From JBHELT01 sp046262935 (GTDB lineage Bacteria > Actinomycetota > CADDZG01 > JAHWKV01), in the NCBI GenBank assembly GCA_046262935.1, contig JBHELT010000082.1:1-22937 (forward strand): a DNA stretch of 22,937 nt, given 5' to 3'. The position numbers and the translations under genes were made by a program. Position 1 is the stretch's first letter; every line of letters starts with the position of its first letter. This document shows positions 8,109-15,049 of this stretch, piece by piece. A model generated the notes under the pieces. That model did not search any database. It was not told the DNA's origin and saw only the letters and a program-made list of their open reading frames with translations.

Positions 8109-9176
8109 TCAACGTTGGCCTCCATCCGAAAGGAGCGATGCGAGTCCGGGGTTTGGTTCCTTGGTCTGGGTACGAACGAAGTCGGCGGTGCTGGCGTGCG
8201 AAGTGACATCTGCGGCGCTGCATCCGGGTGAGCCAAGGGTGCAGAGCGAAAAGACATATAGGTTCGCCCATTCCCCGTAACCGGTGGCTCGGCTGGTGGC
8301 GCGCAGGGTGTCGTCGAGTCCTTGCGCGATCTGGTCAACGTCGGACTGATGTTTAACGACTATGTCGAGCAGAGTCTTGAGGTCGGATATGTCTTGGTCT
8401 AATGCTGGTCGGTTGCTCGAGATCAATCTTGCAAAATCGCGTGATGCGATATCTAGATCGATGAGCGTTTTATCGAAAGTTGAAGACTTCCCCGCGATCG
8501 TTGCTGTGATGTCTGAAAGATTCTTGATCAACGCCTGTAGGTTCTGGCGCTGATCAGAAAGTGTTGACGCCGTCGTTCCTAGCCCGCCTACCAATCCTGA
8601 CAGTTGGGTGTCGTGTGAGGCAAGAGTCGAAGTGGTCTTGGCCGCATTGGCAAGGATCGCATCGAGATCTTCCTTATGCCCTGCGAAACCCTCAACCAGT
8701 GCCTTCGAAAGAGTGTTCACGTCGGCGCCCTTCACGTTCGTCAGCAAGGGGCGCAGGTTGTTGAACACGTCGTCGAGCCTGAGCGGCCCTTCTGTTTGAG
8801 TAACGGGGATCTCGCCACCAGCCTCGATGTAGGGACCCGCGGTCCCTTGTGGTTTCAGCAGAACTGTCCGCTGACCCAATAAGTTCTGATAGCGAACGAT
8901 GACCCGCGTCTGCTTGGGGATGCGAACGCTTTTGTTTACTAACAACTCAACCTTGGCGAATCCCTTTTCAACCCCTATGTTTCCGACCTTGCCTACGCTT
9001 ACCCCGGCGATCGTGACCGTGTCGCCTGCAAGCAGGCCGGTTGCGTCTTCGAACGTCGCATCGATCGGGTATTGGCTTCGGAATGGATGGAAGTTGCCGA
9101 TCACCGAGCCGAGCGCGAAGGTGATCGACGCAGTGAACAGCGCAAAAACTCCGAGCTTCAAAGGCGCGCGTTTCAC
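8109..9176 (-). CDS. mceB: MCE family protein, position B (MceB-like)
   Basis: This is a 355-residue MCE subunit with a GTG start that shares GTGA (9173-9176) with the mceA stop. The N-terminus KRAPLKLG leads into a membrane helix (about 8-28). The MCE domain follows at about 37-115, with VTIAGVSVGKVGNI and LLGQRTVLLKP. A long helical domain contains several Thr/Ser/Asp heptad-like stretches (about 130-300). The tail holds the WANLYVFSLC block and a second nearby cysteine (GSPGCS), which may form a disulfide. The protein should be membrane-anchored, with its bulk outside the membrane as part of the hetero-hexameric Mce assembly. Confidence 0.9.
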   Translation of the reverse strand: MKRAPLKLGVFALFTASITFALGSVIGNFHPFRSQYPIDATFEDATGLLAGDTVTIAGVSVGKVGNIGVEKGFAKVELLVNKSVRIPKQTRVIVRYQNLLGQRTVLLKPQGTAGPYIEAGGEIPVTQTEGPLRLDDVFNNLRPLLTNVKGADVNTLSKALVEGFAGHKEDLDAILANAAKTTSTLASHDTQLSGLVGGLGTTASTLSDQRQNLQALIKNLSDITATIAGKSSTFDKTLIDLDIASRDFARLISSNRPALDQDISDLKTLLDIVVKHQSDVDQIAQGLDDTLRATSRATGYGEWANLYVFSLCTLGSPGCSAADVTSHASTADFVRTQTKEPNPGLASLLSDGGQR

Positions 9177-10375
9177 AGCTGCGTCTCCGGTATCAGGCCG
9201 TTGGAGTCTCGAAGGGCTCCGTAGATGAGCAGTTCCAGGCCGGTGGGTTCATGGCCGAACGGGAGTGCAAGCATCTGCCGTACTTGAGCGTTGAAAACTC
9301 CAGCCGAGGCCGACGTGAAACCCGGGGTTGGTTTTGGGCCCGTTGTGTTGTAACCGCCAGGCGACTTCATCGATTCTGCTGTCACCTGCCAGATCTGCCA
9401 GCAGGTTGAATCCTTTAGCTCAGCGTGCACCTGGCCGATGGTTCGTCCCGCCGCGTCTTTGCATCCGATCGAAAGATTGGTATCCCAGGATTGCGTGAAG
9501 TCTTTGAGGCCGGTGATGGTGCGGGGAAGTTCGGCGCGGTGATTCGAGACTACGTCGAGTATGTCGGCACCCTTGACTGAGATATCGGCCAGATCTCGTT
9601 GGTGGCGCTGGATGATCTTGCCTACCTCATCGAGCCACGATGGCAGATCTTTCAGGACAGCTCGCGCCGGATCTTGCTTCGTGAGTACGGCCTGATTGAA
9701 AGTGTCGAGGTTACGAAGCGTCGTGATGAGGTCGGGGGCCGCCTTGGCGAGCGCCCCCGAACTTGCCGGGAGGCCCGAGAGCACCCTTGTCAAGTTCGCG
9801 GACTGATCGTTCAATGCCTGCAATGTTGTGATTCCGTTTTCGATGCTCCTTCTGCCAGCGGCTTCTTGACCCGAGAATCCCTCCGCTAGGGTTCTCAGAG
9901 CTTCACCAAGGTCTCCTGGATTTACTTCATCGAGGATAGGAAGAGTTGTGCGCAGCACCTGTTCGAGTTCGAACGGGCCCGTCGATCGGTCTTCAGAGAT
10001 ATCGGCGCCACTGGCCAGCAAGCCTTCGCCGGAAGGACCATCGGTCAAGGCGATGAACTTCTCGCCGAACAAAGTCTTGCCGCGTATGGTCGCGGTAACG
10101 TTAGCTGGAACTGCCTGACCCTTGAACATCGCAAGGGTGATCTCGGCGGTTCGCTCAGGTTTGACGCGTATCGACTTGATCTTGCCCACAAGGATCCCGC
10201 GAAGCTTTACGTCTCCACCAGGCTTGAGTAGTTGGCCAGCGCGCTCGAAAGTTACTGTGACCGGGTATCCATTGGTCTGTTTCGAGGACAGCTTCTGACC
10301 GATCAGGCCGAGGCCCCCGGTCACGGCGATCAACGCGGTTAATCCCAAGGCAAGGTGTGTTCTGTTGAACCTCAT
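9173..10375 (-). CDS. mceA: MCE family protein, position A (MceA-like)
   Basis: This is the first of the six MCE subunits and is 400 residues long. It has an N-terminal membrane helix (about 7-27), an MCE domain at about 36-115 (VKLRGILVGKIKSI and LFGEKFIALTD), and a helical region with RRSIENGITTLQALN and later heptads. A C-terminal globular tail carries two cysteines (IGCKD and STCWQ). The ATG at 10375 overlaps the yrbEB stop as ATGA (10372-10375). The open frame upstream of it is Arg- and His-rich shadow sequence of yrbEB and was discarded. MCE subunits are known to bind and conduct lipids such as fatty acids, cholesterol or phospholipids; the substrate here cannot be read from sequence. 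Confidence 0.9.
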   Translation of the reverse strand: MRFNRTHLALGLTALIAVTGGLGLIGQKLSSKQTNGYPVTVTFERAGQLLKPGGDVKLRGILVGKIKSIRVKPERTAEITLAMFKGQAVPANVTATIRGKTLFGEKFIALTDGPSGEGLLASGADISEDRSTGPFELEQVLRTTLPILDEVNPGDLGEALRTLAEGFSGQEAAGRRSIENGITTLQALNDQSANLTRVLSGLPASSGALAKAAPDLITTLRNLDTFNQAVLTKQDPARAVLKDLPSWLDEVGKIIQRHQRDLADISVKGADILDVVSNHRAELPRTITGLKDFTQSWDTNLSIGCKDAAGRTIGQVHAELKDSTCWQIWQVTAESMKSPGGYNTTGPKPTPGFTSASAGVFNAQVRQMLALPFGHEPTGLELLIYGALRDSNGLIPETQL

Positions 10376-11238
10376 CCCGCGATCCGCACGGTGTCTTTGA
10401 TCCCCCACATGAAGATCGAAAGTGAGAGGTTCAGCAAGTTGATCACAACGATGCTCGAACGTATGGCGCGTCCAACGGCAACCCCAACTCCGGCTGGGCC
10501 TCCCCTGGCGTTGTATCCGTAGTAACAATGGATGAGGGCAACCGCTGTAGCGAATATCCAGGCTTTGATGAGCGAATAGAAGACATCGACGGGCGGCAGG
10601 AACAGGTGGAAATAGTGATCGAAGGTTCCGCCGGACAAGCCGTATATGCGAACTACTGCTAGCTGAGTCGAAAGGTAAGAAGCGAACAGAGATATCAGAT
10701 ACAAAGGAGTTACCGCGATCACGGCAGCCATGACCCTTGTTGATACCAAGTAGCGCATCGTAGGGATTGCCATTACTTCGAGCGCATCGATCTCCTCATT
10801 GATCCTCATAGCGCCTAGCTCGGCCGTATAACCTGCCCCCACTTGCGCTGCAAGTGTGATCCCGGCGATCAATGGAGTGATCTCGCGCGTGTTCGCGAAG
10901 GCCGACACGAATCCCGTGAAAGCCTGGGCACCGATCAGCTGCAGGCCCTTGAATCCTTCGATGCCAACCAGACCGCCTGTGATGAATGACATGAAGAAGA
11001 TGACACCTGCGGTCCCCGCACCAACGATCAATGCTCCAGCCCCCCAGGTGAGTTCACCCGTCAGTCGAAGCGTTTCGGCGAAGTGGGTCGTGAGGGCGGA
11101 GCGAGCTCCAGATATCGACCTGCCGTAGAACGCAACCTGTCTGCCAATCCCCTCAACGCCGAACATCGTTTGCCTAAAGGCGAAACGCACGAACGAGATC
11201 GGTCGCGGTAGTCGCGGTTCGATCTTCATTTGCTTCAC
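10372..11238 (-). CDS. yrbEB: YrbE-type ABC permease B (MlaE family)
   Basis: This is a 288-residue integral membrane permease of the MlaE/YrbE family. An amphipathic N-terminal region precedes hydrophobic segments at about 65-90, 100-135, 168-195 and 218-238, with a last one near 262-280. The family hallmark NEEIDALEV (147-155), the loop that contacts the ATPase, is present, as is the TGGLVG-type motif near 87. It should form a heterodimeric permease with the YrbE-A product beneath the MCE ring. The GTG at 11238 is preceded by AAAGGG at a nine-base spacing and follows the yrbEA stop by 22 nt. An internal ATG at 11229 is a possible alternative. The 3' end overlaps mceA as ATGA. Confidence 0.92.
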   Translation of the reverse strand: MKQMKIEPRLPRPISFVRFAFRQTMFGVEGIGRQVAFYGRSISGARSALTTHFAETLRLTGELTWGAGALIVGAGTAGVIFFMSFITGGLVGIEGFKGLQLIGAQAFTGFVSAFANTREITPLIAGITLAAQVGAGYTAELGAMRINEEIDALEVMAIPTMRYLVSTRVMAAVIAVTPLYLISLFASYLSTQLAVVRIYGLSGGTFDHYFHLFLPPVDVFYSLIKAWIFATAVALIHCYYGYNARGGPAGVGVAVGRAIRSSIVVINLLNLSLSIFMWGIKDTVRIAG

Positions 11239-11260
11239 TGGGCCGAGCCCTTTCGTTCGC

Positions 11261-12028
11261 TCATGCGAACTTCTGCGGGATAAGTTGGAAATACAAAAGA
11301 GTGAGGATGATGTTCGCGAAGAAGATCAGCATGAAAGTCAGCACCACACCCTTATTGACGGCGTCCCCGACTCCCTTTGGGCCCCCCTTCGCGGACAACC
11401 CCATATGGACGGCGACCATGGCTGCGATCAATCCGAAGATCAAAGCTTTGAGCATGGCGAAATAAAGGTCAGCCGGCTGGCTGAGCAGGCTGAACGATGC
11501 GAGGTATGCCCCGGGGGTACCGCCCTGCACAACGACGTTGAAGAAATAGCCGCCTGTGATCCCGGCAACGCTAACGAATCCGTTCAACAACACCGCGACG
11601 AACATCGCTGCCCAGAGCCGGGGGACCACCAAACGCTGCACAGGATTCACAGCAAGCACTTCCATGGCCGATATCTCGTCGCGGATCTTGCGCGAGCCGA
11701 GGTCGGCCGTCATAGCCGAGCCACCCGCCCCGGCGATCAACAGTGCCGTCGCGATGGGGGCCGCCTCGCGAACGATGGCCAGAACCATCGCGGCTCCGGT
11801 TTGTGACTCTGCCCCCAGTTGTTTGGCGATGTTGCCAACTTCGAGCGCGATAACCATGCCGAACGAGAGACTAACCAGAACCACTGGGACGATCGAAACG
11901 CTCGCGATGAACCATGACTGCTCAACGAACTCACCGAAGGCGATGGGTCTGCGGAACATCAGACGAAACGCTTCTAGAGTAAGAGCGAACATCTCGCCGG
12001 TCTGTTTGAAGAGGTCGCGCAGTTTCAA
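11261..12028 (-). CDS. yrbEA: YrbE-type ABC permease A (MlaE family)
   Basis: This 255-residue MlaE-family permease has an N-terminal amphipathic helix with FRRPIAFGEF. Hydrophobic helices lie at about 40-65, 80-107, 133-160 and 195-212, with a last one near 228-248. The ATPase-contacting loop is RDEISAMEV (116-124), the YrbE-A version of the EExDA motif. It pairs with YrbE-B to form the membrane channel of the Mce transporter. The start is a TTG at 12028, directly abutting the TGA of the ATPase gene with no spacer and preceded by AAGG seven bases upstream inside that gene. This fits coupled, possibly down-tuned, initiation. No ATG or GTG lies near the family start. Confidence 0.92.
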   Translation of the reverse strand: MKLRDLFKQTGEMFALTLEAFRLMFRRPIAFGEFVEQSWFIASVSIVPVVLVSLSFGMVIALEVGNIAKQLGAESQTGAAMVLAIVREAAPIATALLIAGAGGSAMTADLGSRKIRDEISAMEVLAVNPVQRLVVPRLWAAMFVAVLLNGFVSVAGITGGYFFNVVVQGGTPGAYLASFSLLSQPADLYFAMLKALIFGLIAAMVAVHMGLSAKGGPKGVGDAVNKGVVLTFMLIFFANIILTLLYFQLIPQKFA

Positions 12029-12817
12029 TCAAGCACCTTCGAGGTATCCGTCCTTCTCTTCGGACATGCCGATCGGACCCTCGGTATCGCCGGAGAGGAA
12101 TTGGCGAACAACAGCACTCTGATCGGCGAACATCTGCTCTTTGGTGCCGAAACAAACGAGGTTTCGCCTGAACAACAGACCGATGTGGTCGGCAACCTGT
12201 TTAGCCGAAGGTATGTGGTGAGTGACGATGATCATCGTCGAACCCAACTGCCGCTTCAGATCTAAGACTAATTCGTTGAGGAACGCGGTTCTTACCGGAT
12301 CCAAACCCGAGTCAGGTTCGTCGAACAAGATGATCTCTGGTTCGAGTACTAATGCCCTGGCGAGCCCAGCTCTCTTCTTCATCCCCCCAGATATCTCGCC
12401 GGGGAACTTTTTCTCAGCCCCTACAAGACCAACGAGTTCTAACTTTTCTAGGACGATCTTTCTGATCTCTACGTCGGCCTTCTTCGTGTGCTCTCTCAGT
12501 GGGAAGGCCACGTTATCGAATATGTTCATCGATCCGAAGAGCGCCCCGTCCTGGAACAACACTCCGAACTTCTTGCGCACCTCATAGAGTCGCCGTTCCT
12601 TGAGGACTGCGACGTTGTCTTCGCCAACCCAAACCTCGCCACGGTCGGGTTTCAACAGGCCAACCAAGTGCTTAAGGAACACGCTTTTGCCGGTGCCCGA
12701 CGGGCCCAGGATCATGGTGATCGCCCCCTTGGGGACGTCCATCGTCACATCCTCGAAGATCGTTTGGGGACCGAAAGCCTTGGTCAGACCTTTGATGCTT
12801 ATCGCGGCTTCTGGCAC
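12029..12817 (-). CDS. mceG: ABC transporter ATP-binding protein of the Mce system (MceG/Mkl, MlaF family)
   Basis: This 262-residue cytoplasmic ATPase energises the Mce importer. Walker A is GPSGTGKS (38-45), the Q-loop glutamine is Q89, the signature is ISGGM (142-146), Walker B is IILFDE (162-167), the D-loop is SGLD (170-173) and the switch histidine is H200. The SGGMKKR and FDEPDSGLDP forms are typical of the MlaF/Mkl group. The C-terminal extension after about 240 is short and acidic, as in Mce-linked ATPases. It is the first gene of the operon. The GTG start at 12817 has an almost perfect ribosome binding site (AGGAGG, four bases away). In mycobacteria the equivalent mceG lies away from the mce operons, so linkage here suggests a dedicated ATPase. 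Confidence 0.95.
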   Translation of the reverse strand: MPEAAISIKGLTKAFGPQTIFEDVTMDVPKGAITMILGPSGTGKSVFLKHLVGLLKPDRGEVWVGEDNVAVLKERRLYEVRKKFGVLFQDGALFGSMNIFDNVAFPLREHTKKADVEIRKIVLEKLELVGLVGAEKKFPGEISGGMKKRAGLARALVLEPEIILFDEPDSGLDPVRTAFLNELVLDLKRQLGSTMIIVTHHIPSAKQVADHIGLLFRRNLVCFGTKEQMFADQSAVVRQFLSGDTEGPIGMSEEKDGYLEGA

Positions 12818-12821
12818 GGTC

Positions 12822-12827
12822 CCTCCT
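12822..12827 (-). promoter_or_regulatory. Strong ribosome binding site of the mce operon
   Basis: On the minus strand the bases read AGGAGG, four bases before the GTG start of the ATPase gene. This supports GTG 12817 as the true start. It is one of the best Shine-Dalgarno matches in the window, as expected for the first gene of an operon. Confidence 0.8.
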
Positions 12828-12835
12828 CGCGGCGC

Positions 12836-12864
12836 AGTCTAATGTGGCACCGCAGCGCCAACAA
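12836..12864 (-). promoter_or_regulatory. Candidate promoter of the mce operon
   Basis: On the minus strand, TTGTTG (12864-12859) and TAGACT (12841-12836) lie 17 bp apart. They match three and four of six positions of the TTGACA and TATAAT consensus. Transcription would start about 10 bases before the ribosome binding site, giving a short leader. The position is right, but the match is only moderate, so this is a candidate. Confidence 0.4.
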
Positions 12865-12873
12865 ACGGTGCCA
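12845..12873. promoter_or_regulatory. Perfect 8-bp inverted repeat, candidate operator
   Basis: TGGCACCG (12845-12852) and CGGTGCCA (12866-12873) are exact reverse complements separated by 13 bp. Arm centres are 21 bp apart, two helical turns. The repeat covers the spacer and -35 region of the candidate mce promoter and lies in the only gap between two divergent genes. This is what a dimeric repressor site would look like. No regulator gene is visible in the window. Confidence 0.45.
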
Positions 12874-12907
12874 ACAGAGCGCAGACACGAATGGCTATGC
12901 TCAACGG

Positions 12908-13891
12908 ATGTCGGGGGCCAAGGGACATTCTCACGATCTGATCGATCGCTCTGCGCTTTATGCCGACGATGGGATCAGGGCGATAAAACTCGCGACCGCA
13001 GGGATGATCGTGACGGCACTATTCGAATTCGCGGTGGTGTTGATCGGAGGATCAAGGGCTCTGCTTGCAGATTCCCTTCACAACTTCGGCGACATTTTCA
13101 CAACGGTCGGACTCTGGATGGCATTCACTGCTTCGCGTCGGGCCGCCAATCGCCGATACACCTTCGGCTACGACAGGTTCGAAGATCTGGTTGGCATCGG
13201 CATCATCCTCGTGATCGCGATCACCACGGGGGTCTCGGGGTACGAGTCTGTGAAGGCATTGATACATCCAAGGGCTATATCGGCAGTCACGGCATCGATA
13301 TTGGCTGCAGCGGTTGGAGTGGTTGGCAATGAACTTGTTGCCCGGTACAAGATCAAAGTTGGTACCAAGATCGGGTCGATGGCTCTGCAAGCCGATGGTA
13401 AGCACTCCCACGCTGACGCGTTCGTCTCTGCTGCGGCCGTTGCTGGTCTCACCGGGGTTGCCTTGGGGTTCCCGAGAGCCGATCCGATCGCAGGGCTGCT
13501 CATCACCCTTGTGATAGCAAACATCCTTGTGCGAACCAGCCGTGACGTGCTCGAACGCATCGTCGACAAGATCGATCCAATGGTGATCGCGAGCATCGAG
13601 AGTGCCGCTCTCGAGGTGCCCGATGTGACTTCTTTGCATGAGGTAAGAGCCAGGTGGGCGGGTAGAAGCCTGTTCGTACAGTTACATGTTGAGGTAGATG
13701 GTCGCATAACGGTGGATGCGGCTCACGCGATCGCTGAGCGAGTTGAAAGTGCAGTGATCCACGAGGTGGACGGGGTCGCCAGTGTTCTCGTGCATGTCGA
13801 CCCGTCAGGCGTTCACGAACACAGCCCTCACGAACACAGCCCTCACGAAAAAGACTCTCACGAACACGGGCCCGTATCGACCGCCGAATGA
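12908..13891 (+). CDS. Cation diffusion facilitator (zinc-type metal exporter) with His-rich tail
   Basis: This 327-residue CDF antiporter exports Zn2+ or similar divalent ions. Metal-site motifs are ALLADSLHNFGD in TM2 (H58 and D62) and KHSHADAF in TM5 (H166 and D170), the HxxxD pair pattern of zinc-type members. Six hydrophobic segments fit the family: about 28-47, 52-72, 96-116, 126-143, 172-190 and 193-210. The cytoplasmic domain runs from about 212 to 298. The last 25 residues are His/Glu-rich and encoded by a 15-bp repeat, so they may bind metal. ATG 12908 gives a usual N-terminus (GHSHD); an in-frame ATG at 12842 is possible. No clear ribosome binding site is seen. The gene is divergent from mce and its 3' end overlaps marP. 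Confidence 0.9.
   Translation: MSGAKGHSHDLIDRSALYADDGIRAIKLATAGMIVTALFEFAVVLIGGSRALLADSLHNFGDIFTTVGLWMAFTASRRAANRRYTFGYDRFEDLVGIGIILVIAITTGVSGYESVKALIHPRAISAVTASILAAAVGVVGNELVARYKIKVGTKIGSMALQADGKHSHADAFVSAAAVAGLTGVALGFPRADPIAGLLITLVIANILVRTSRDVLERIVDKIDPMVIASIESAALEVPDVTSLHEVRARWAGRSLFVQLHVEVDGRITVDAAHAIAERVESAVIHEVDGVASVLVHVDPSGVHEHSPHEHSPHEKDSHEHGPVSTAE
13813..13872 (+). repeat. Four imperfect copies of a 15-bp tandem repeat
   Basis: Units start at 13813, 13828, 13843 and 13858. The first two are identical (TCACGAACACAGCCC); the third and fourth diverge. Being in frame, they encode repeats of the type HEHSP in the metal-transporter tail. The last copy extends into the region shared with the 3' end of marP on the other strand. 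Confidence 0.85.
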
Positions 13892-15024
13892 GACGCCGAC
13901 GCGGCATCCACTTTCTGCGCAACTTCGACCGATCGGAGCGCATATGCGACATTAGAACGGAAAGCCGACGCAGAGAAGATGACTCCAACGACCGTACCGT
14001 CTGACCGCACCAATGGCCCGCCAGAATTGCCTGGGTGAACCTCCGATTGCAACTCGTAGACACGGCGTTGGCTTAGCGATTTCGAATAGATGTCGCGCCC
14101 AACTGCATTGATGTCCTCGAGCACCGCAGCCGGCGACACATGGAAGTCTCCGCCACCCGGAAAACCAAGTGCGGCCCCCTTCTGCCCGCGCTTTACGGGT
14201 GACCGCAGAAGCGTCAACGCTTTGCCAGATAGCCGCGATGTTCGAAGCACTGCGATGTCGTAGTTCGGATCGAAGAAGACCACTGTTGCTTTGTGATCGG
14301 TCTTCGGGTCTTCGACCGACGGCTGCCTTATCCCAGCGACAACATGCGCGTTCGTAACCACAACTCCTGGAGCAACGATGAACCCAGATCCATATTTGAT
14401 TCCACCACAGCCGACGCCAGCGATCTTCACCGTCGACGCCCTGGCCGCGAGAACGGCTGCTCGTATCTCGGGGTCGTCGGGAAGGGCGACCGGTTTCGAT
14501 GGCGCGGGTTCGAGCTCGGCGAACACATCGGGGAACCCGGCCGAGTCCATGAGATGGCGTAGCTGGGAGAAAACCGACGGCGCGGGGGGGAAGTTCCGGT
14601 CGATGGCACCCACGATCTTCGACTGCTGGATGGGGCCCGACAGAGCCGGCAGTGGAAGTCCGGCGAGGATCGTGGTTATCAGCCAAACCACGAATACCGT
14701 TGCGACTGTAGATATCGCGGCGCCAACCGCCGAGTCGGCAGCGCCGAGACCCCTAACCCGAAGTTTCCCCCACAAGCGTGTACCGAATACGCGGCCCACC
14801 GACCCGATCACGGATGCAAGACCAAAAACGACCGCGCTCGATACGACGGCCTTCACGAAGGTCCCCGTAACCAGCCCAACCACCAAAGGTGCAAGGGCTG
14901 CGCCGATCGCGAATCCGGCCCAGAAGCCCCCGAACGACAGTAACTGGACCGCCGCTCCTTTCCTTATCCCGCTCGCGATGGCTCCCGCCAGAGCAACGAG
15001 GATGGCGAGGTCAACCCAGTTCAT
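13858..15024 (-). CDS. marP: MarP-type membrane serine protease (CvpA-like membrane domain plus trypsin-like domain)
   Basis: This 388-residue protein matches MarP, the periplasmic protease needed for acid resistance in Mycobacterium tuberculosis. A CvpA/colicin-V-like membrane part has four helices within residues 1-125. The protease domain follows from about 185, with H227 (TNAHVVAG), D256 (NYDIAVLR) and S334 (HPGNSGGP). Cysteines C206 and C387 match in position the C214-C395 disulfide of the mycobacterial protein. All five positions are offset by a constant eight or nine residues from those recalled for that enzyme. ATG 15024 is chosen; an in-frame TTG lies two codons upstream at 15030. 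The 3' end overlaps the convergent metal-transporter gene by 34 bp. Known substrates include cell-wall hydrolases such as RipA; the target here is inferred. Confidence 0.92.
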   Translation of the reverse strand: MNWVDLAILVALAGAIASGIRKGAAVQLLSFGGFWAGFAIGAALAPLVVGLVTGTFVKAVVSSAVVFGLASVIGSVGRVFGTRLWGKLRVRGLGAADSAVGAAISTVATVFVVWLITTILAGLPLPALSGPIQQSKIVGAIDRNFPPAPSVFSQLRHLMDSAGFPDVFAELEPAPSKPVALPDDPEIRAAVLAARASTVKIAGVGCGGIKYGSGFIVAPGVVVTNAHVVAGIRQPSVEDPKTDHKATVVFFDPNYDIAVLRTSRLSGKALTLLRSPVKRGQKGAALGFPGGGDFHVSPAAVLEDINAVGRDIYSKSLSQRRVYELQSEVHPGNSGGPLVRSDGTVVGVIFSASAFRSNVAYALRSVEVAQKVDAASASHSAVDTGPCS

Positions 15025-15030
15025 CGGCAA

Positions 15031-15040
15031 AGGTTACGAT
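15031..15040. promoter_or_regulatory. Overlapping -10-like hexamers in the 25-bp marP/fadE divergent gap
   Basis: The plus strand reads TACGAT (15035-15040), nine bases before the fadE ATG at 15050. The minus strand reads TAACCT (15036-15031), six bases before the marP ATG at 15024. Both fit TAnnnT and would start transcription at or near the start codon, as in leaderless actinobacterial mRNAs. No good -35 is visible for either. Confidence 0.3.
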
Positions 15041-15049
15041 TTGGTCACC

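Noticed and set aside
8095..8271. N-terminal extension of mceC
   Set aside because: It would overlap mceB by over 160 nt and place Arg- and Cys-rich sequence before the normal membrane helix; ATG 8094 is the family-consistent start.
12838..12845. TAATGT as a -10 element for the metal exporter on the plus strand
   Set aside because: There is no acceptable -35 at 16-18 bp and the hexamer is a weak match; it overlaps the better minus-strand candidate.
12488..12907. Upstream extension of the metal-exporter frame
   Set aside because: It runs antisense through the ABC ATPase and encodes nothing like a CDF protein. The family start matches ATG 12908.
13052..13707. Minus-strand open frames within the metal-exporter gene
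   Set aside because: They are shadows of a gene with clear HxxxD metal sites; the products are unlike any family I recognise.
14378..15049. Upstream extension of the first acyl-CoA dehydrogenase
   Set aside because: It is antisense to marP. Acyl-CoA dehydrogenases of this type start close to the ATG at 15050.
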